Assembly (NCBI GenBank): GCA_041389885.1
Contig: JAWKRB010000013.1
Coordinates: 151,730-215,729 of the forward strand
Length of the DNA stretch: 64,000 bases
Origin: JAWKRB01 sp041389885
GTDB lineage: Bacteria; Myxococcota_A; Polyangia; Polyangiales; Ga0077539
Direction of reading: 5' to 3'
Shown: positions 1 to 9,330 of the stretch, one piece after another
Numbering within the stretch: the stretch's first letter is position 1
Layout of the letters: the number at the start of each line of letters is the position of its first letter
Translations under genes and position numbers: made by a program
Notes under the pieces: model-generated
Databases searched by the model: none
Told to the model about the DNA's origin: nothing
Seen by the model: only the letters and a program-made list of their open reading frames with translations

Positions 1-192
1 GCCGAGCCTCTCCGGGCTGACGCGCGCGAGCTCGCGGACCATGGTGGCCGCCGCGCCCCTCAGCCGCGCGTCCTCTCGCGCGATCGCGCTGCGCCAGGCG
101 AGGGTGTTGGCGAGGAGCGCGGCGCCCAGGGCCGTGAGGGCGGCGACGAGGGTCATCGCGCGAGACACCCGCCCGACGAGGGAGCGGCTCAC
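1..192 (-). CDS. Sensor histidine kinase, N-terminal part (runs off left edge)
   Basis: Only the first 64 codons are present. A GTG start at 192 overlaps the stop codon of the upstream response regulator by 4 bp (GTGA), which fixes the start and shows translational coupling. The peptide starts with a short basic stretch (VSRSLVGRVSRAM) followed by one hydrophobic segment at about residues 14-34, then charged sequence (ARLRGAAATMVREL) that would begin a periplasmic sensor region. No catalytic domain is visible because the gene leaves the window. Its place directly after an OmpR-type regulator and an RND metal pump makes a membrane kinase of the CusS/CzcS kind the best guess. This is inferred from context, not from kinase motifs. 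Confidence 0.7.
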   Translation of the reverse strand, partial: MSRSLVGRVSRAMTLVAALTALGAALLANTLAWRSAIAREDARLRGAAATMVRELARVSPERLG

Positions 193-848
193 GTCGCCTC
201 GAGGGTGTAGCCCTCGCCCCGGAGCGTGCGCACCACGCCGTCGCCCAGCTTCTTTCGCACCCGCGCGAGGATCACGTCGAGGCTGGCCCCCGCGCGCTCG
301 CTGGGCTCGTCCCAGATCGCGTCGAGGATCGCCTCGCGGCTCACCACCCGCCCCGCCCGCAGCGCGAGGAGCTCGAGCACCGCCCACTCCCGCGCCGTCA
401 ACGGCACCGGCTCTCCCCCCCGCGTCGCGCGCCGCGCCGAGACCTCCAGGCTCACGTCGCCCGCGCGCAGCGTCAGGCCCCTGGGCATCGGCCCGCGCCG
501 CCCGAGGGCGCGCACCCTCGCGCGCAGCTCGGCCACCGCGAAGGGCTTGGCGAGAAAGTCGTCGACGCCCGCGTCGAGGCACTCCACCCGCCGCGCGATC
601 GCCCCTTGCGCCGTGAGCACCAGGATCGGCGCCTCGCAGCCCTCTCTCCGCAGCGCCTCGCAGAGCGCGAGGCCGTCGCCGTCGGGGAGCCCGAGGTCGA
701 CCACGAGCACGTCAAAGTCCTTGTCTCGCACGGTCATACGCGCGTCGTGGGCGGTCGCCACGGCGGTCACCGCGTGGGCGTCGCGGGTGAGCGCGCGGGC
801 GACGAGCTCGCGGGTCTCGGCGTGGTCCTCGATGAGCAGCACGCGCAT
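189..848 (-). CDS. OmpR/PhoB-family response regulator
   Basis: A 219-residue two-component regulator. The receiver domain (about 1-115) has the acidic pair E7/D8, phospho-acceptor D51 in VVDLGLPDGDG, T79 in LVLTA and K101 in LAKPF. A winged-helix DNA-binding domain follows (about 125-215), with LTAREWAVLELLA, a recognition-helix region and the terminal RTLRGEGYTLE of OmpR-type wings. It lies 12 bp downstream of the RND pump gene and overlaps the kinase gene, so the operon runs outer-membrane factor, adaptor, pump, regulator, kinase. Such regulators usually activate their own efflux operon in response to periplasmic metal. The metal cannot be read from the sequence. Confidence 0.92.
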   Translation of the reverse strand: MRVLLIEDHAETRELVARALTRDAHAVTAVATAHDARMTVRDKDFDVLVVDLGLPDGDGLALCEALRREGCEAPILVLTAQGAIARRVECLDAGVDDFLAKPFAVAELRARVRALGRRGPMPRGLTLRAGDVSLEVSARRATRGGEPVPLTAREWAVLELLALRAGRVVSREAILDAIWDEPSERAGASLDVILARVRKKLGDGVVRTLRGEGYTLEAT

Positions 849-860
849 GGCGTCAGGGTG

Positions 861-3800
861 TCACTCCTCGCCCTCGGGCGCGACGGCCGACCCTCCGAGC
901 CAGAGGTACAGCGAGGGCATCACGAAGAGGTTGAGCGCCGTCGAGGTCACCAGCCCCCCGAGGATCACCACCGCCATCGGGTGCTCGATCTCGTGCCCCG
1001 GCTTGTTCCCCGCGAGGGCGAGGGGCACCAGCGCGAGGGCCGTGGCCAGGGCGGTCATCAGGATCGGCGCGAGCCTCTCGCGCGCGCCGCGGAGCACGAG
1101 CTCCCGACCGAAGAGCATCCCCTCCTCGAGCTCCAGGTGGCGGTAGTGCGACACCAGCATGATCCCGTTGCGCGCGGCGATGCCGAGCACGGTCACGAAG
1201 CCCACGAGGGAGCCCAGCGAGAGCACCCCGTCCCCGAGCAGCGCGGCCCCCACGCCTCCCACCAGCGCGAAGGGCAGCGTGGCGAAGGCGAGGAGCGTGA
1301 TCCGCGTCGAGCGAAAGTCGGCGTAGAGCACGGCGAGGATCCCCAGCAGCGAGATCAGCCCGAGGCCCAGCAGGCGCCCCCGCGCCTGCGCGCGCGCGGC
1401 GTACTCGCCCAGAATCTCCGCGTGATACCCGTCGGGCAGGCGCATCGCCGCGAGGGCCGCGCGGGCGTCGCGCACGACGGCGCCGAGGTCCCGACCGCGG
1501 GCGTTGAAGGTCACGTCGACCCTGCGCGACGCGCCCTCGCGCTGAATCACGTTGGGCGTCGGCGCCACGCGCACGTCGGCCAGGTCCCTCAGCGGGACCA
1601 TCGCGCCCCCCGGCGTCTCGATGGGCAGCGCCCGCAGCGCGGCGACGTCGTGGCGCGCGCGCTCGACGCCCCACACCACCACGTCGACCACCTGCGGCGG
1701 GCGGTAGATTTCACCCACCCGCGTGCCCTGCAAGAGCGTCGTCGCCGCGCGGCGAATCTCTCCAGGGGTGATTCCAAACGCGCGCGCCGCGTCGGGGCGC
1801 ACGCGCACCTCGATCTGCGGCACCAGCACCTGCGGCTCGACCTTGAGGTCGGCCACGCCAGGGACGCGCCCCATCGCCTGCCCGATGTTCGCGGCGGCGG
1901 CGCGCAGGCCCGCGAGCTCGGGGCCGAAGGTGCGAATCACCACCGCCCCGGAGGTGCCCGTGAGCACCTCCTTCACGCGCTCTTGCAGGTACGTCTGCAC
2001 GTCGCGGTAGAGGCCGGGGTATCCGTCGACCGCGGCGCGAATGCGCGCGACGGCGGCGTCGTGGTCGGCGGCGGGGTCGAGGCTGATCCAGAGCTCGGTG
2101 AAGTTCGGCCCCACGACCTCGTCGGCGACCTCGGCGCGGCCGATGTGCGAGCCGAAGTTCCTCACGCCGGGAATCGCCCGGAGCTCGCGGCTCACCCGCG
2201 CGGTGGTGCGTCGCATCGCGTCGAGGGAGGTGCCGGGCTTGCCCACCCAGTGCATGAGAAAGTCGGTCTCGCGAAAGTTCGGGAGAAAGCCCTCGCCGAG
2301 GCGCGACGCGCCGACGCCCGCGGCGACGAAGGAGAGCACCAGCGCCGCGGCCGCGCGCCGGGGGTGGTTCACCGCGGGCACGAGCACGCGCTCGTAGCCG
2401 CGGCGCAGCCACGGGCCGAGGGGCGACTCGCGGTGGGTCTTCGCGCGCGGCAGGAGGATCAGCGCGAGCGCGGGCGTCACCGTGAGCGCCACGAGCATCG
2501 AGGCGAGCACGCCGAGTCCGTAGGCCACCGCGAGGGGGCGAAAGAACGAGCCCGCGAGGCCTTCGAGGAAGTACACGGGGAGGAACACCAGCACGACGAT
2601 GAGGCTCGCGTAGACCACCGCGCTCCTCACCTCGAGGGACGCCGCGAGCACCACCTCGAAGGCCCGCCTGGGCTGCGCGAGCTCGCGGTTGAGCCGAAGG
2701 CGTCGCACGATGTTCTCGACGTCGATGATCGCGTCGTCGACCACCTCGCCGAGGGCGATGGCGAGGCCCGCGAGGGCCATGGTGTCGAGGGTCCCGCCCC
2801 GCGCGCGGAGCACCAGCGTCGCCGCGAGCAGCGAGAGCGGGATCGCCAGGATCGAGATCACCGCCGTGCGCAGGTCGTACAGAAACAGCGCGAGGATCAG
2901 CGCCACGAGGACACAGCCGAGGATCAGCGCCTCGCGGAGGTTGCCCACCGCGCGCTCGATGAACGAGGCCGGGCGAAAGATGGTCGCGTCGAAGCGCAGG
3001 TCGCCCATCGCGGGCGCGAGGAGCCCGAGGGCGGCGTCGACCCCCGCGGTGACGGTGACGGTGTTCGCCTCGGGCTGCTTCTCGACGATGAGCAAGAGAC
3101 CCGGGCGGTCGTTGATCACCGCGTCGCCGATGGGGGGCGGGTGATCTTCGACGACCTCGGCCACGTCGCCGAGGCGCATGGGCGCGACGCCGCGCGGGGT
3201 GACGGCGACGTTGGCGAGCTCGCCCGCGGTGCCCGCGACGCCGACGTGGCTCACGGCGAGGCGCTGCGTGGGCGTGTCGACGAAGCCTCCCGCGGCGGGG
3301 GTCACCGCGTCGCGCGCGGCGCGCACCACGTCGTCGAGGCGGACGTTGTGGGCGCGCAGCCGGTCGGGGTCGACGCGCACCTGCAGCTGCCGGTCGCGCT
3401 GCCCCCAGATCGCCACGTTGGCCACGCCTGGGACCGCCATGAGCCGCGGCCGCACCACCCAGCGCACGCGGTCGGTGAGCTCGGTCTGCGACAGGGTGTC
3501 GGACCACACGCCGACCTTGAGCACGCGGCTCGTCGACGAGAGCGGCGAGAGCACCACCGGCGTGCGCGCGAGGGCCGGGAGGAGCTGCGAGGCGCGGGCG
3601 AGGCGCTCCTGCACGAGGGCGCGGGCGGTGAGCAGGTCGGTGCCCTCGGCGAAGATCATCAGCACCGACGACAAGCCCAGCACCGACTTCGAGCGCAGCG
3701 TGCGAAGGCCGATCACGCCCACGAGGGCGTTCTCGAGGGGGGCCGAGATCAGCCGCTCGACCTCCTCGCTCGAGAGCCCCGGCGCCTCGGTCTGCACCTC

Positions 3801-3938
3801 CACCCGCGGCGGCGCGAACTCGGGAAAGACATCGACGGGCGTGCTCCGCGCGACCCACGCGCCCCACACGATGAAGGCCACCGCCGCCGCCGCGACGAGC
3901 ACCCTGAGCCGCAAGACGGTCGCGAGCAGCGCGCGCAT
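861..3938 (-). CDS. Heavy-metal efflux RND pump, CusA/CzcA family
   Basis: A 1025-residue inner-membrane RND transporter, normal length for CusA/CzcA. The start at 3938 shares one base with the adaptor stop codon (TGATG); a longer frame upstream is a shadow of the adaptor gene. The N-terminus has the first transmembrane helix, then STPVDVFPEF and EAPGLSSEEVE, which are hallmarks of the metal-efflux branch. Transmembrane helix 4 reads ALGEVVDDAIIDVENIVRR. It keeps Asp and Glu proton-relay positions but resembles the CusA pattern (GxxVDxAIxxxEN) more than the DFGxxVDGAxxxxEN pattern of the second pump in this window. It would form a tripartite complex with the two genes upstream. Substrate is not certain; a monovalent cation such as Cu or Ag is one possibility suggested only by helix 4. 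Confidence 0.93.
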   Translation of the reverse strand: MRALLATVLRLRVLVAAAAVAFIVWGAWVARSTPVDVFPEFAPPRVEVQTEAPGLSSEEVERLISAPLENALVGVIGLRTLRSKSVLGLSSVLMIFAEGTDLLTARALVQERLARASQLLPALARTPVVLSPLSSTSRVLKVGVWSDTLSQTELTDRVRWVVRPRLMAVPGVANVAIWGQRDRQLQVRVDPDRLRAHNVRLDDVVRAARDAVTPAAGGFVDTPTQRLAVSHVGVAGTAGELANVAVTPRGVAPMRLGDVAEVVEDHPPPIGDAVINDRPGLLLIVEKQPEANTVTVTAGVDAALGLLAPAMGDLRFDATIFRPASFIERAVGNLREALILGCVLVALILALFLYDLRTAVISILAIPLSLLAATLVLRARGGTLDTMALAGLAIALGEVVDDAIIDVENIVRRLRLNRELAQPRRAFEVVLAASLEVRSAVVYASLIVVLVFLPVYFLEGLAGSFFRPLAVAYGLGVLASMLVALTVTPALALILLPRAKTHRESPLGPWLRRGYERVLVPAVNHPRRAAAALVLSFVAAGVGASRLGEGFLPNFRETDFLMHWVGKPGTSLDAMRRTTARVSRELRAIPGVRNFGSHIGRAEVADEVVGPNFTELWISLDPAADHDAAVARIRAAVDGYPGLYRDVQTYLQERVKEVLTGTSGAVVIRTFGPELAGLRAAAANIGQAMGRVPGVADLKVEPQVLVPQIEVRVRPDAARAFGITPGEIRRAATTLLQGTRVGEIYRPPQVVDVVVWGVERARHDVAALRALPIETPGGAMVPLRDLADVRVAPTPNVIQREGASRRVDVTFNARGRDLGAVVRDARAALAAMRLPDGYHAEILGEYAARAQARGRLLGLGLISLLGILAVLYADFRSTRITLLAFATLPFALVGGVGAALLGDGVLSLGSLVGFVTVLGIAARNGIMLVSHYRHLELEEGMLFGRELVLRGARERLAPILMTALATALALVPLALAGNKPGHEIEHPMAVVILGGLVTSTALNLFVMPSLYLWLGGSAVAPEGEE

Positions 3939-5098
3939 CAGTGCCCCGCTCCGAACTCGGTGCCGAAGAGCTCGGCGGCGCCCACGCGCACGACCGTCAC
4001 CCCCGCCGCGAGGCCCTGGGTGAACACGGCGCGGTCTCCCACGACGCGCTCGACCTCCACCCGACGTCGCACAAAGCGTTGCGGTGCAAGGGCTTCGTAC
4101 ACCCACGCGCCCCCGTAGGCGTCGTACACCACGGCGGACCACGGGGCCGTGGTCGCGCGCTCGGTGGCGCGCTCGCGGAGCTGCACCATCACCCGCTCGC
4201 CGGGGCGCCACGCGCCGTCGGCGTTCTCGAGGGCGTAATAGCGGTCGGTGGTGGCGGCGACGGCGTCGGCGGTGGGGGGGCCCTCGACGGGCGCGGCGGT
4301 GAAGCGCGCGGAGCCCGAGAGCGCGCGCACGGACGCGGGCGCCGCGGGGTCGAGGCGGGCGACGTCGCCGGCGTAGAGGGGCACGCGCACCCAGAGCGAC
4401 GCGAGGCTCGCGACCTCGACGAGGGCGGCGCCGCCGGCGACGCTCTGTCCGTCCGCGACGAGCACCTGACGCACGACGCCGTCCGCGGGCGCGCGGAGGG
4501 TGAGGGAGACGTCGGAGTCGAGGGGCGTGGCGCTCAGCCTCGCGCGGCGCGCTCTCGCCGCGGTGAGGGCGGCGCGGGCGGTGTCGCGCTCGGCCACGGC
4601 CTCCTCCGAGGCGCGCACGCTCCCCGCGCGGTCTTGCGCGAGCTGGGCGGCGCGGGCGGCGCGGGCCTCGGCGGCGTCGAGGCGGGCCTGCGCCGCGGCG
4701 ACCTGCTGCGCGGCCTGCGCGCGGAGGTCGCGGTCCGCGGGCGCGAGCGGGACCAACCTCGCCAGGATCTCTCCCCGCCGCACCGCCGCCCCCGCGCGCA
4801 GCGCGCTGCCCTGCACCCTCCCCGCCACGGGCGCCGAGAGCACCACCGCGCGCCCCGGCACCGCCACGAGCTCCCCGCCGACCTCCCGCGCGCTGGGGAC
4901 CTCGCCCTCGACCGTGCGCTCGGTCTCGATCCCGAGCCTGCCCGCGGCCTCCTCGGTGAGGGTCACCGTGGTGAGCTCAGACTCCGCGACCCGGTTCGCC
5001 ACCGTCGCCGGGGGGCTGTGCCCCGCGGACGCGTGGGGCGCCTCACGGCCGCAGGCCCCCAGCGACACCACCAACGCCCACGCCTCAACGCGACCCAT
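3938..5098 (-). CDS. RND efflux periplasmic adaptor (membrane fusion) lipoprotein
   Basis: A 386-residue adaptor of the CusB/CzcB kind. The first 16 residues form a signal with lipobox LGAC, so it is probably lipid-anchored. The N-terminal barrel/lipoyl part contains SAPVAGRVQGSALRAGAAVRRGEILARL; an Ala/Arg-rich coiled-coil hairpin occupies about 125-195; the second lipoyl half contains APADGVVRQVLVADGQSVA. The C-terminal membrane-proximal part ends in GLAAGVTVVRVGAAELFG. The gene overlaps the outer-membrane factor gene by 14 bp and the pump gene by 1 bp, so the three are translated together. No His-rich metal-binding tail is seen. Confidence 0.9.
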   Translation of the reverse strand: MGRVEAWALVVSLGACGREAPHASAGHSPPATVANRVAESELTTVTLTEEAAGRLGIETERTVEGEVPSAREVGGELVAVPGRAVVLSAPVAGRVQGSALRAGAAVRRGEILARLVPLAPADRDLRAQAAQQVAAAQARLDAAEARAARAAQLAQDRAGSVRASEEAVAERDTARAALTAARARRARLSATPLDSDVSLTLRAPADGVVRQVLVADGQSVAGGAALVEVASLASLWVRVPLYAGDVARLDPAAPASVRALSGSARFTAAPVEGPPTADAVAATTDRYYALENADGAWRPGERVMVQLRERATERATTAPWSAVVYDAYGGAWVYEALAPQRFVRRRVEVERVVGDRAVFTQGLAAGVTVVRVGAAELFGTEFGAGH

Positions 5099-6416
5099 GA
5101 CGGCCCCCTGTGCTCCGATCGAGCTGCGCCGCAGCGCGTTGGATGTCTCCCTGGAGCTCGACCTCGCGCAGCCGCAGGTCGAGCACGCGCCGGGTGGCCT
5201 CGAGCACCGCGGCGTACGAGGTCTCTCCCTGCGCGAAGGCCCGCTCGGCGCCTCGCAGGGCCTCCTCCGCCGCGGGGATCACCTCGCTCCGCCACGGCGC
5301 CAGGGCCTCCAGGGCCTGCGCGGCCTGCGCGCGGGCGGTGACCACCTCGGTCACGACCTGCTGACGGGCCTGGGCGTAGCGCCAGGTGGCGCGCTCGATC
5401 TCGGCGTCGGCGCGGCCGATGCCGCCCTGGTTCTGCTGAAAGATCGGCAGGGTCATCTGGAGCCCGGCGCGTCCCGTCACGGAGGTGGGTCCGCCCTGCG
5501 GCGCGGGCGAGAAGGCGTCGACGCGGGCGACGACGGAGAAGATCCGGCTGATCTCCCAGCCCCGGCGCGCGCCTGCGGCCTCGAGGCCGAGCTCCGCGGC
5601 CCGCACGTCGGGGCGCGCGGCCATGGCGACCCGCAAGAGCCCCTCGAGCTCCTGGGGCGGCTCCGTGGGGAGCTCTGGCGCCACGGGCTCGACCTCGCGG
5701 CGCAGCTCCGCGAGCCCGAGCAGTTGCAGCAGCCGGGCCTGGGCGACGACGGCCTCGACCTCGGCGCGGGCGCGCTGCTCCTGCGCGGCGCCGGCGTCGG
5801 CGCGGGCGGCGGCGGCGTCGGCGTCTCCGAGGTCTCCCGCGGCGGCGCGGCGGCGGGCGAGGTCGGCGAGGCCCGTGAGCGCGTCGGCGATTTCGGCGCG
5901 GAGCCGCGCGCGGGCGCGGGCGACGAGGAGGTCGGCGTGGGCGACCCGCGCGTCGCGGGCGACGTCGAGGCCGCTCTGCACCAGCGACTCGCCCACCCGC
6001 GCGACCTCGGCCTGCGCGGCCGCGACGCGACGGGGGCGCTGCCAGAGCACCTCCAGGGGCCACTGGAGCCAGCCCTCGACCTGCCGTGGCCCGATGGGCA
6101 GCAGGAGCGAGAGGATCGGGTTGGGGAGCATCCCCGCCTCGGCGAGGTCGGCGCGGGCCACGCCGAGCTGCGCGAGGTCGGCTTGAAAACCGGGGTGGTT
6201 CCAGAGGGCGGCGGCGACGGCTTCGTCTTCGGTGATCCCGTCGTCGAGGTCGACCCCGGCGGGGACCGACGGCGCGGCCACGGCCACGTCGCTCCCGCGG
6301 GTGCCGTGGCCCGTGCGTTCGACCAGTCGTCGCGCGAGCCAGGCGCGATCGACGGGAGAGCTCGCGCAGCCCATCGCGAGGGCAGCGGCGAGCGCGGCGC
6401 GTCTGCGAGACACCAT
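5085..6416 (-). CDS. Outer-membrane efflux lipoprotein (TolC/CzcC family)
   Basis: A 443-residue outer-membrane channel of the metal RND system. The signal peptide ends in a lipobox (LAMGC at about residues 13-17). The rest shows the TolC-type repeated organisation: long Ala-rich helical stretches and two recognisable half repeats, the first with LWNHPGFQADLAQLGVARAD and LPNPILSLLLPIG, the second with AAMAARPDVRAAELGLEAA. It is the first gene of the efflux operon, 49 bp downstream of the kinase gene dNK on the same strand. Its first-in-operon position makes the 6417-6465 gap the likely place for metal-responsive control. Confidence 0.9.
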   Translation of the reverse strand: MVSRRRAALAAALAMGCASSPVDRAWLARRLVERTGHGTRGSDVAVAAPSVPAGVDLDDGITEDEAVAAALWNHPGFQADLAQLGVARADLAEAGMLPNPILSLLLPIGPRQVEGWLQWPLEVLWQRPRRVAAAQAEVARVGESLVQSGLDVARDARVAHADLLVARARARLRAEIADALTGLADLARRRAAAGDLGDADAAAARADAGAAQEQRARAEVEAVVAQARLLQLLGLAELRREVEPVAPELPTEPPQELEGLLRVAMAARPDVRAAELGLEAAGARRGWEISRIFSVVARVDAFSPAPQGGPTSVTGRAGLQMTLPIFQQNQGGIGRADAEIERATWRYAQARQQVVTEVVTARAQAAQALEALAPWRSEVIPAAEEALRGAERAFAQGETSYAAVLEATRRVLDLRLREVELQGDIQRAAAQLDRSTGGRHGSR

Positions 6417-6430
6417 GCGAGGGGTCTAGC

Positions 6431-6455
6431 GAACGAACCTTAACGCGGGCTGAAC
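6431..6455 (-). promoter_or_regulatory. Candidate regulator box upstream of the first efflux operon
   Basis: Just before the outer-membrane factor start, the plus strand carries GAACGAACCTTAACG and then CTGAAC, that is three GAAC words in 25 bp. Short direct repeats in this position are typical of OmpR-type regulator sites. No matching second copy was found elsewhere in the window, so this stays tentative. Confidence 0.2.
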
Positions 6456-6465
6456 GGGGCCCCGC

Positions 6466-7128
6466 TCACCCCCGCGTGGGCTCCCAGCGCGCGTTTCGCA
6501 CGAAGCTGCTCTGGAGGTACTCCCGCTCGATCATCGTCGCCATCGCGGTGGCGTCGCGAAAGCGGTCGTAGTCCACGCGCACGACCGGGACGCTCCGCCC
6601 GATGTCGGCGATGAAGCGCTCGTACTCGTCGTAGAGCGCGGTGAGGTACTCCAGGCTGATGCCGCTCTCGACGCCGCGGCTGCGGAGCTGAATCCGCTCC
6701 ATCGACCGCTCCGGGCGCACGTCGAGGTACACGATCAGGCTGGGTCGGCACATGAAGTTGCTCATGTGTCGAAAGAGCGAGACGTAGGTGCGGTAGTCGC
6801 GCTCCTCCATGAGCCCGATGTTCACCAGCATCCGGGCGAAGACGGCGTCTTCGTAGATGGTGCGGTCCTGCACCGCGCCGCCGCCGCGCCAGATGATCTC
6901 CTGGTGCTGCTGAAAGCGCCGGTTGAGCAGGTAGATCTGCGTGGCGAAGCCGTAGCGCGCGGTGTCGGCGTAGAAGTCCTCGAGGTACTCGTTGTCCTCG
7001 ACGGGCTCGTAGTACACGGGCAGGGAGAGGTGCTCGCCGAGGGCCTTGGCGAGCGTGCTCTTGCCCGCGCCGATCATCCCGGCGATGCCGATGAAGAGGT
7101 CCTGAAGGGGGGCGGTGGGGGCGGGCAT
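6466..7128 (-). CDS. Deoxynucleoside kinase (dAK/dGK-like)
   Basis: A 220-residue cytosolic nucleotide-salvage kinase that would phosphorylate deoxynucleosides with ATP. It has a P-loop near the N-terminus (GIAGMIGAGKST), the family's substrate-binding YYEPVEDNEYL, the catalytic-arginine motif QDRTIYED, a long helix with HMSNFMCRPSLIVYLDV, and the LID-like region RIQLRSRGVESG, where Arg residues would contact phosphate. Length and motif order match bacterial deoxyadenosine/deoxyguanosine kinases. It could be grouped with the downstream efflux operon only by strand; function gives no link. The exact deoxynucleoside preference cannot be read. Confidence 0.88.
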   Translation of the reverse strand: MPAPTAPLQDLFIGIAGMIGAGKSTLAKALGEHLSLPVYYEPVEDNEYLEDFYADTARYGFATQIYLLNRRFQQHQEIIWRGGGAVQDRTIYEDAVFARMLVNIGLMEERDYRTYVSLFRHMSNFMCRPSLIVYLDVRPERSMERIQLRSRGVESGISLEYLTALYDEYERFIADIGRSVPVVRVDYDRFRDATAMATMIEREYLQSSFVRNARWEPTRG

Positions 7129-7143
7129 CGGCGCACAACCTTC

Positions 7144-7174
7144 GCGGATTCTTCGCCGCGGTCAACGAATCCGC
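7144..7174. promoter_or_regulatory. Inverted repeat between divergent genes
   Basis: GCGGATTC at 7144-7151 and its reverse complement GAATCCGC at 7167-7174 face each other across 15 bp, in the 135-bp gap between the deoxynucleoside kinase and the FG-GAP lipoprotein. It could be an operator for either gene or a hairpin in the kinase leader. Confidence 0.35.
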
Positions 7175-7263
7175 AGCGCCTCGCCCTGACCGCCCGTGAA
7201 CCCCCCGGGGACCGCCAACGGCCGCGCTAGACAGCGGCGCCCCCATCGGGCAGGAATGAATGG

Positions 7264-9282
7264 GTGATGAGGCGGTCTTCACACAGCCTGATCCTCGGCT
7301 CGGCGCTGCTGCTGACGCGCTGTGTGGACGAGGGGGGGCCGGTCGTCCCCTCGGCGTCCGACGCGTCGGTCCCCGCGCGAGACGTGGTCGCGGTCGACGC
7401 GCCGCCGGCCCGCATGCTCCGCCCCGCCGATCGGCTCCCCGCCGCGTGGGGCGGTCGCTTCAGCGACCTCACCGAGACCCTCACGAGCCCGGCGTCGGAG
7501 ATCTACCTCCAGGCGCCGATGCGCATGGGTAAAGACCCCGAGCCCATCAACGGCATCGCCGCCGACCTCGAGGGCGACGGCACCACCGAGGTGCTCTTCG
7601 CGACGACCTACGACAACACCGAGGGCCGGCGCACCGCGATCTTCGACCTGCTCCCCAACGGCGCGGGGCTGCGCTTTCGTTCGCACTTTCGCACGCAGTC
7701 GGGGGCCGACCGCTTGAACGTCATGGGCCTCGTCGACCTCGACGGCGACGGCCGCGTCGACGCGCTCTTGAACCGCGCGAACTTCGAGCTGTCGTGGGGC
7801 CTGGGCGGCGGGGAGTTCGCCGCGCCCGCCAAGCTGCGCGCCGACGCCCCCGACGGCGAGTGGCGCCCGCCCCACCGCGCGATGCACGTCACCGACCTCG
7901 ATCACGACGGCTGGCTCGACGTGATCACCGGCACGGGCACGTGCTGCTCGACCTGCCTCGCGGCGGAGGTCTACCTGCAGGTCGCGCCGAGGCGCTTCGA
8001 GCGGCACAGCGAGATGATCCCGATGGAGCCTGGGGCGACCGCGTACGCGATCGTCGACGGCACCCTCGCGGGGCGGCGAACGGTGTTCATGGTCGGGCAG
8101 AACTGCGGCAACACCGACGTGCCGGTGTTCTACCGAGAGGTCCCCCGCGACGCCCAGGGCTATCCCCACTACGAGCCCTTCGACCCGACGCCCCGCACCT
8201 CGTTCATTCGCACGTCCGACCCGGCGTGGCCCTTCATCAAGGGCCAGTCGATCCAGCACTGGGTGCCCATGGGCCTCGCCCTCGGCGACGTGAACAACGA
8301 CCTGCGCAACGACGTCGCGATGTCGCTGAACTTCTTCGCGGGGCTCTGGGTCGACGAGGGCGCGATGCCCCTGCGTGACCTCACCGCGCAGTTCGGCGCG
8401 ATGCCGCACCTGGCGGCCAGCGGTCGCAGGATGATCCCCTGGGGCATGGCGCTCGTGGACCTCGACCGCGACGGGCGCAACGACCTCGTGGTGGCGCACG
8501 GCAACGACCACGTCGCCGAGGTCGAGCCCGAGTCTCAGATCGGCCCCCAGCGGACCATCATCGAGTGGAACGCCGGGGACGGACAGTTCGTCGACGCCAC
8601 CGAGGCGTTGGGCGTCGGGCGTCCCGGGCAGTACCACAGCCTCTACGTCGACGACCTCGACCACGACGGCGCCGCGGACGTGCTCGTCGGCGCCCTCAAC
8701 GAGCACCCCAGGGTGCTGCTGAACCGCATCGACCGCGGCCAGCACGGCTTCTCGCTCCGGCTCCGAGGCACGAGCAGCAACGTGCTGGGCGTCGGCGCGC
8801 GGGTGCGCGTCGAGGTCACCCCGGGCGCGGCGCCCATCGAGTTCGAGGCGGGGAGCGTGGGGTCGCCGGGCGTGGTGGTCGATCCGATCACCTTCGTGGG
8901 CCTCGGCGAGGCCACGCGGGCGGCGCGGGTGCGCGTGACCTGGCCCAGCGGCGTGGTGCAGGAGCGCGCCGACGTGCCCGCGGGCGCGCTGCACGTCTGG
9001 GAGGAGCCGCGGCTCTTCGCCGTCGAGCCCGCCTCGCGCCACGTCGCCCGCGGCGGCGCCGCGACGGTCACCGTCACCCCGCGCGCGCCCGACGGCAGCC
9101 TCCGCCCTGGCGCCACGGTCGAGGCGCGACTGCTGGGCCCCGGCGCGCTCGCCTCGCGCACCGCCGACGGCGTCACGACGCTCACGATCGCGCACCCCGG
9201 CGCCGCGGGCTCGTCGGTGCTCACCCTCTCCATCGACGGCGTCGAGTCCGACGTGCGCCCGCGCATCTGGTGGGACCCCTGA
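7264..9282 (+). CDS. FG-GAP/VCBS-repeat lipoprotein with ASPIC/UnbV domain
   Basis: A 672-residue exported protein. The start is GTG at 7264 with AGGA 8 bp upstream; ATG at 7267 is the alternative. The leader ends at a lipobox-like LLLTRC, followed by an Ala/Asp-rich linker. The body has repeated calcium-loop motifs typical of FG-GAP propeller blades: DLDGDGRVDALL, DLDHDGWLDVI, DLDRDGRNDLVV and DLDHDGAADVLV, between about residues 150 and 475. After this comes an ASPIC/UnbV-like segment (about 500-575) with RVRVTWPSGVVQERADV, then an Ig-like C-terminal part (AVEPASRHVARGGAATVTVT). It is probably a cell-surface calcium-binding beta-propeller. Its role is unknown. Confidence 0.85.
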   Translation: MMRRSSHSLILGSALLLTRCVDEGGPVVPSASDASVPARDVVAVDAPPARMLRPADRLPAAWGGRFSDLTETLTSPASEIYLQAPMRMGKDPEPINGIAADLEGDGTTEVLFATTYDNTEGRRTAIFDLLPNGAGLRFRSHFRTQSGADRLNVMGLVDLDGDGRVDALLNRANFELSWGLGGGEFAAPAKLRADAPDGEWRPPHRAMHVTDLDHDGWLDVITGTGTCCSTCLAAEVYLQVAPRRFERHSEMIPMEPGATAYAIVDGTLAGRRTVFMVGQNCGNTDVPVFYREVPRDAQGYPHYEPFDPTPRTSFIRTSDPAWPFIKGQSIQHWVPMGLALGDVNNDLRNDVAMSLNFFAGLWVDEGAMPLRDLTAQFGAMPHLAASGRRMIPWGMALVDLDRDGRNDLVVAHGNDHVAEVEPESQIGPQRTIIEWNAGDGQFVDATEALGVGRPGQYHSLYVDDLDHDGAADVLVGALNEHPRVLLNRIDRGQHGFSLRLRGTSSNVLGVGARVRVEVTPGAAPIEFEAGSVGSPGVVVDPITFVGLGEATRAARVRVTWPSGVVQERADVPAGALHVWEEPRLFAVEPASRHVARGGAATVTVTPRAPDGSLRPGATVEARLLGPGALASRTADGVTTLTIAHPGAAGSSVLTLSIDGVESDVRPRIWWDP

Positions 9283-9294
9283 CGCGCGGAGGCC

Positions 9295-9312
9295 CGGCGC
9301 CGAGGGGCGCCG
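9295..9312. terminator. Hairpin between convergent genes, possible bidirectional terminator
   Basis: CGGCGCC-GAGG-GGCGCCG forms a perfect 7-bp stem with a 4-base loop, placed in the 48-bp gap between the FG-GAP gene end and the REC-EAL gene end. There is no T-run, so termination is inferred only from position and stem strength. Confidence 0.4.
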
Positions 9313-9330
9313 CTCGCCCGACGGCCCTTC

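Noticed and set aside
606..4118. Plus-strand open frame of 1170 codons opposite the first RND operon
   Set aside because: It is rich in His, Arg, Glu and Gly with no domain pattern, as expected for antisense of high-GC genes; the minus-strand frames carry clear RND and regulator motifs.
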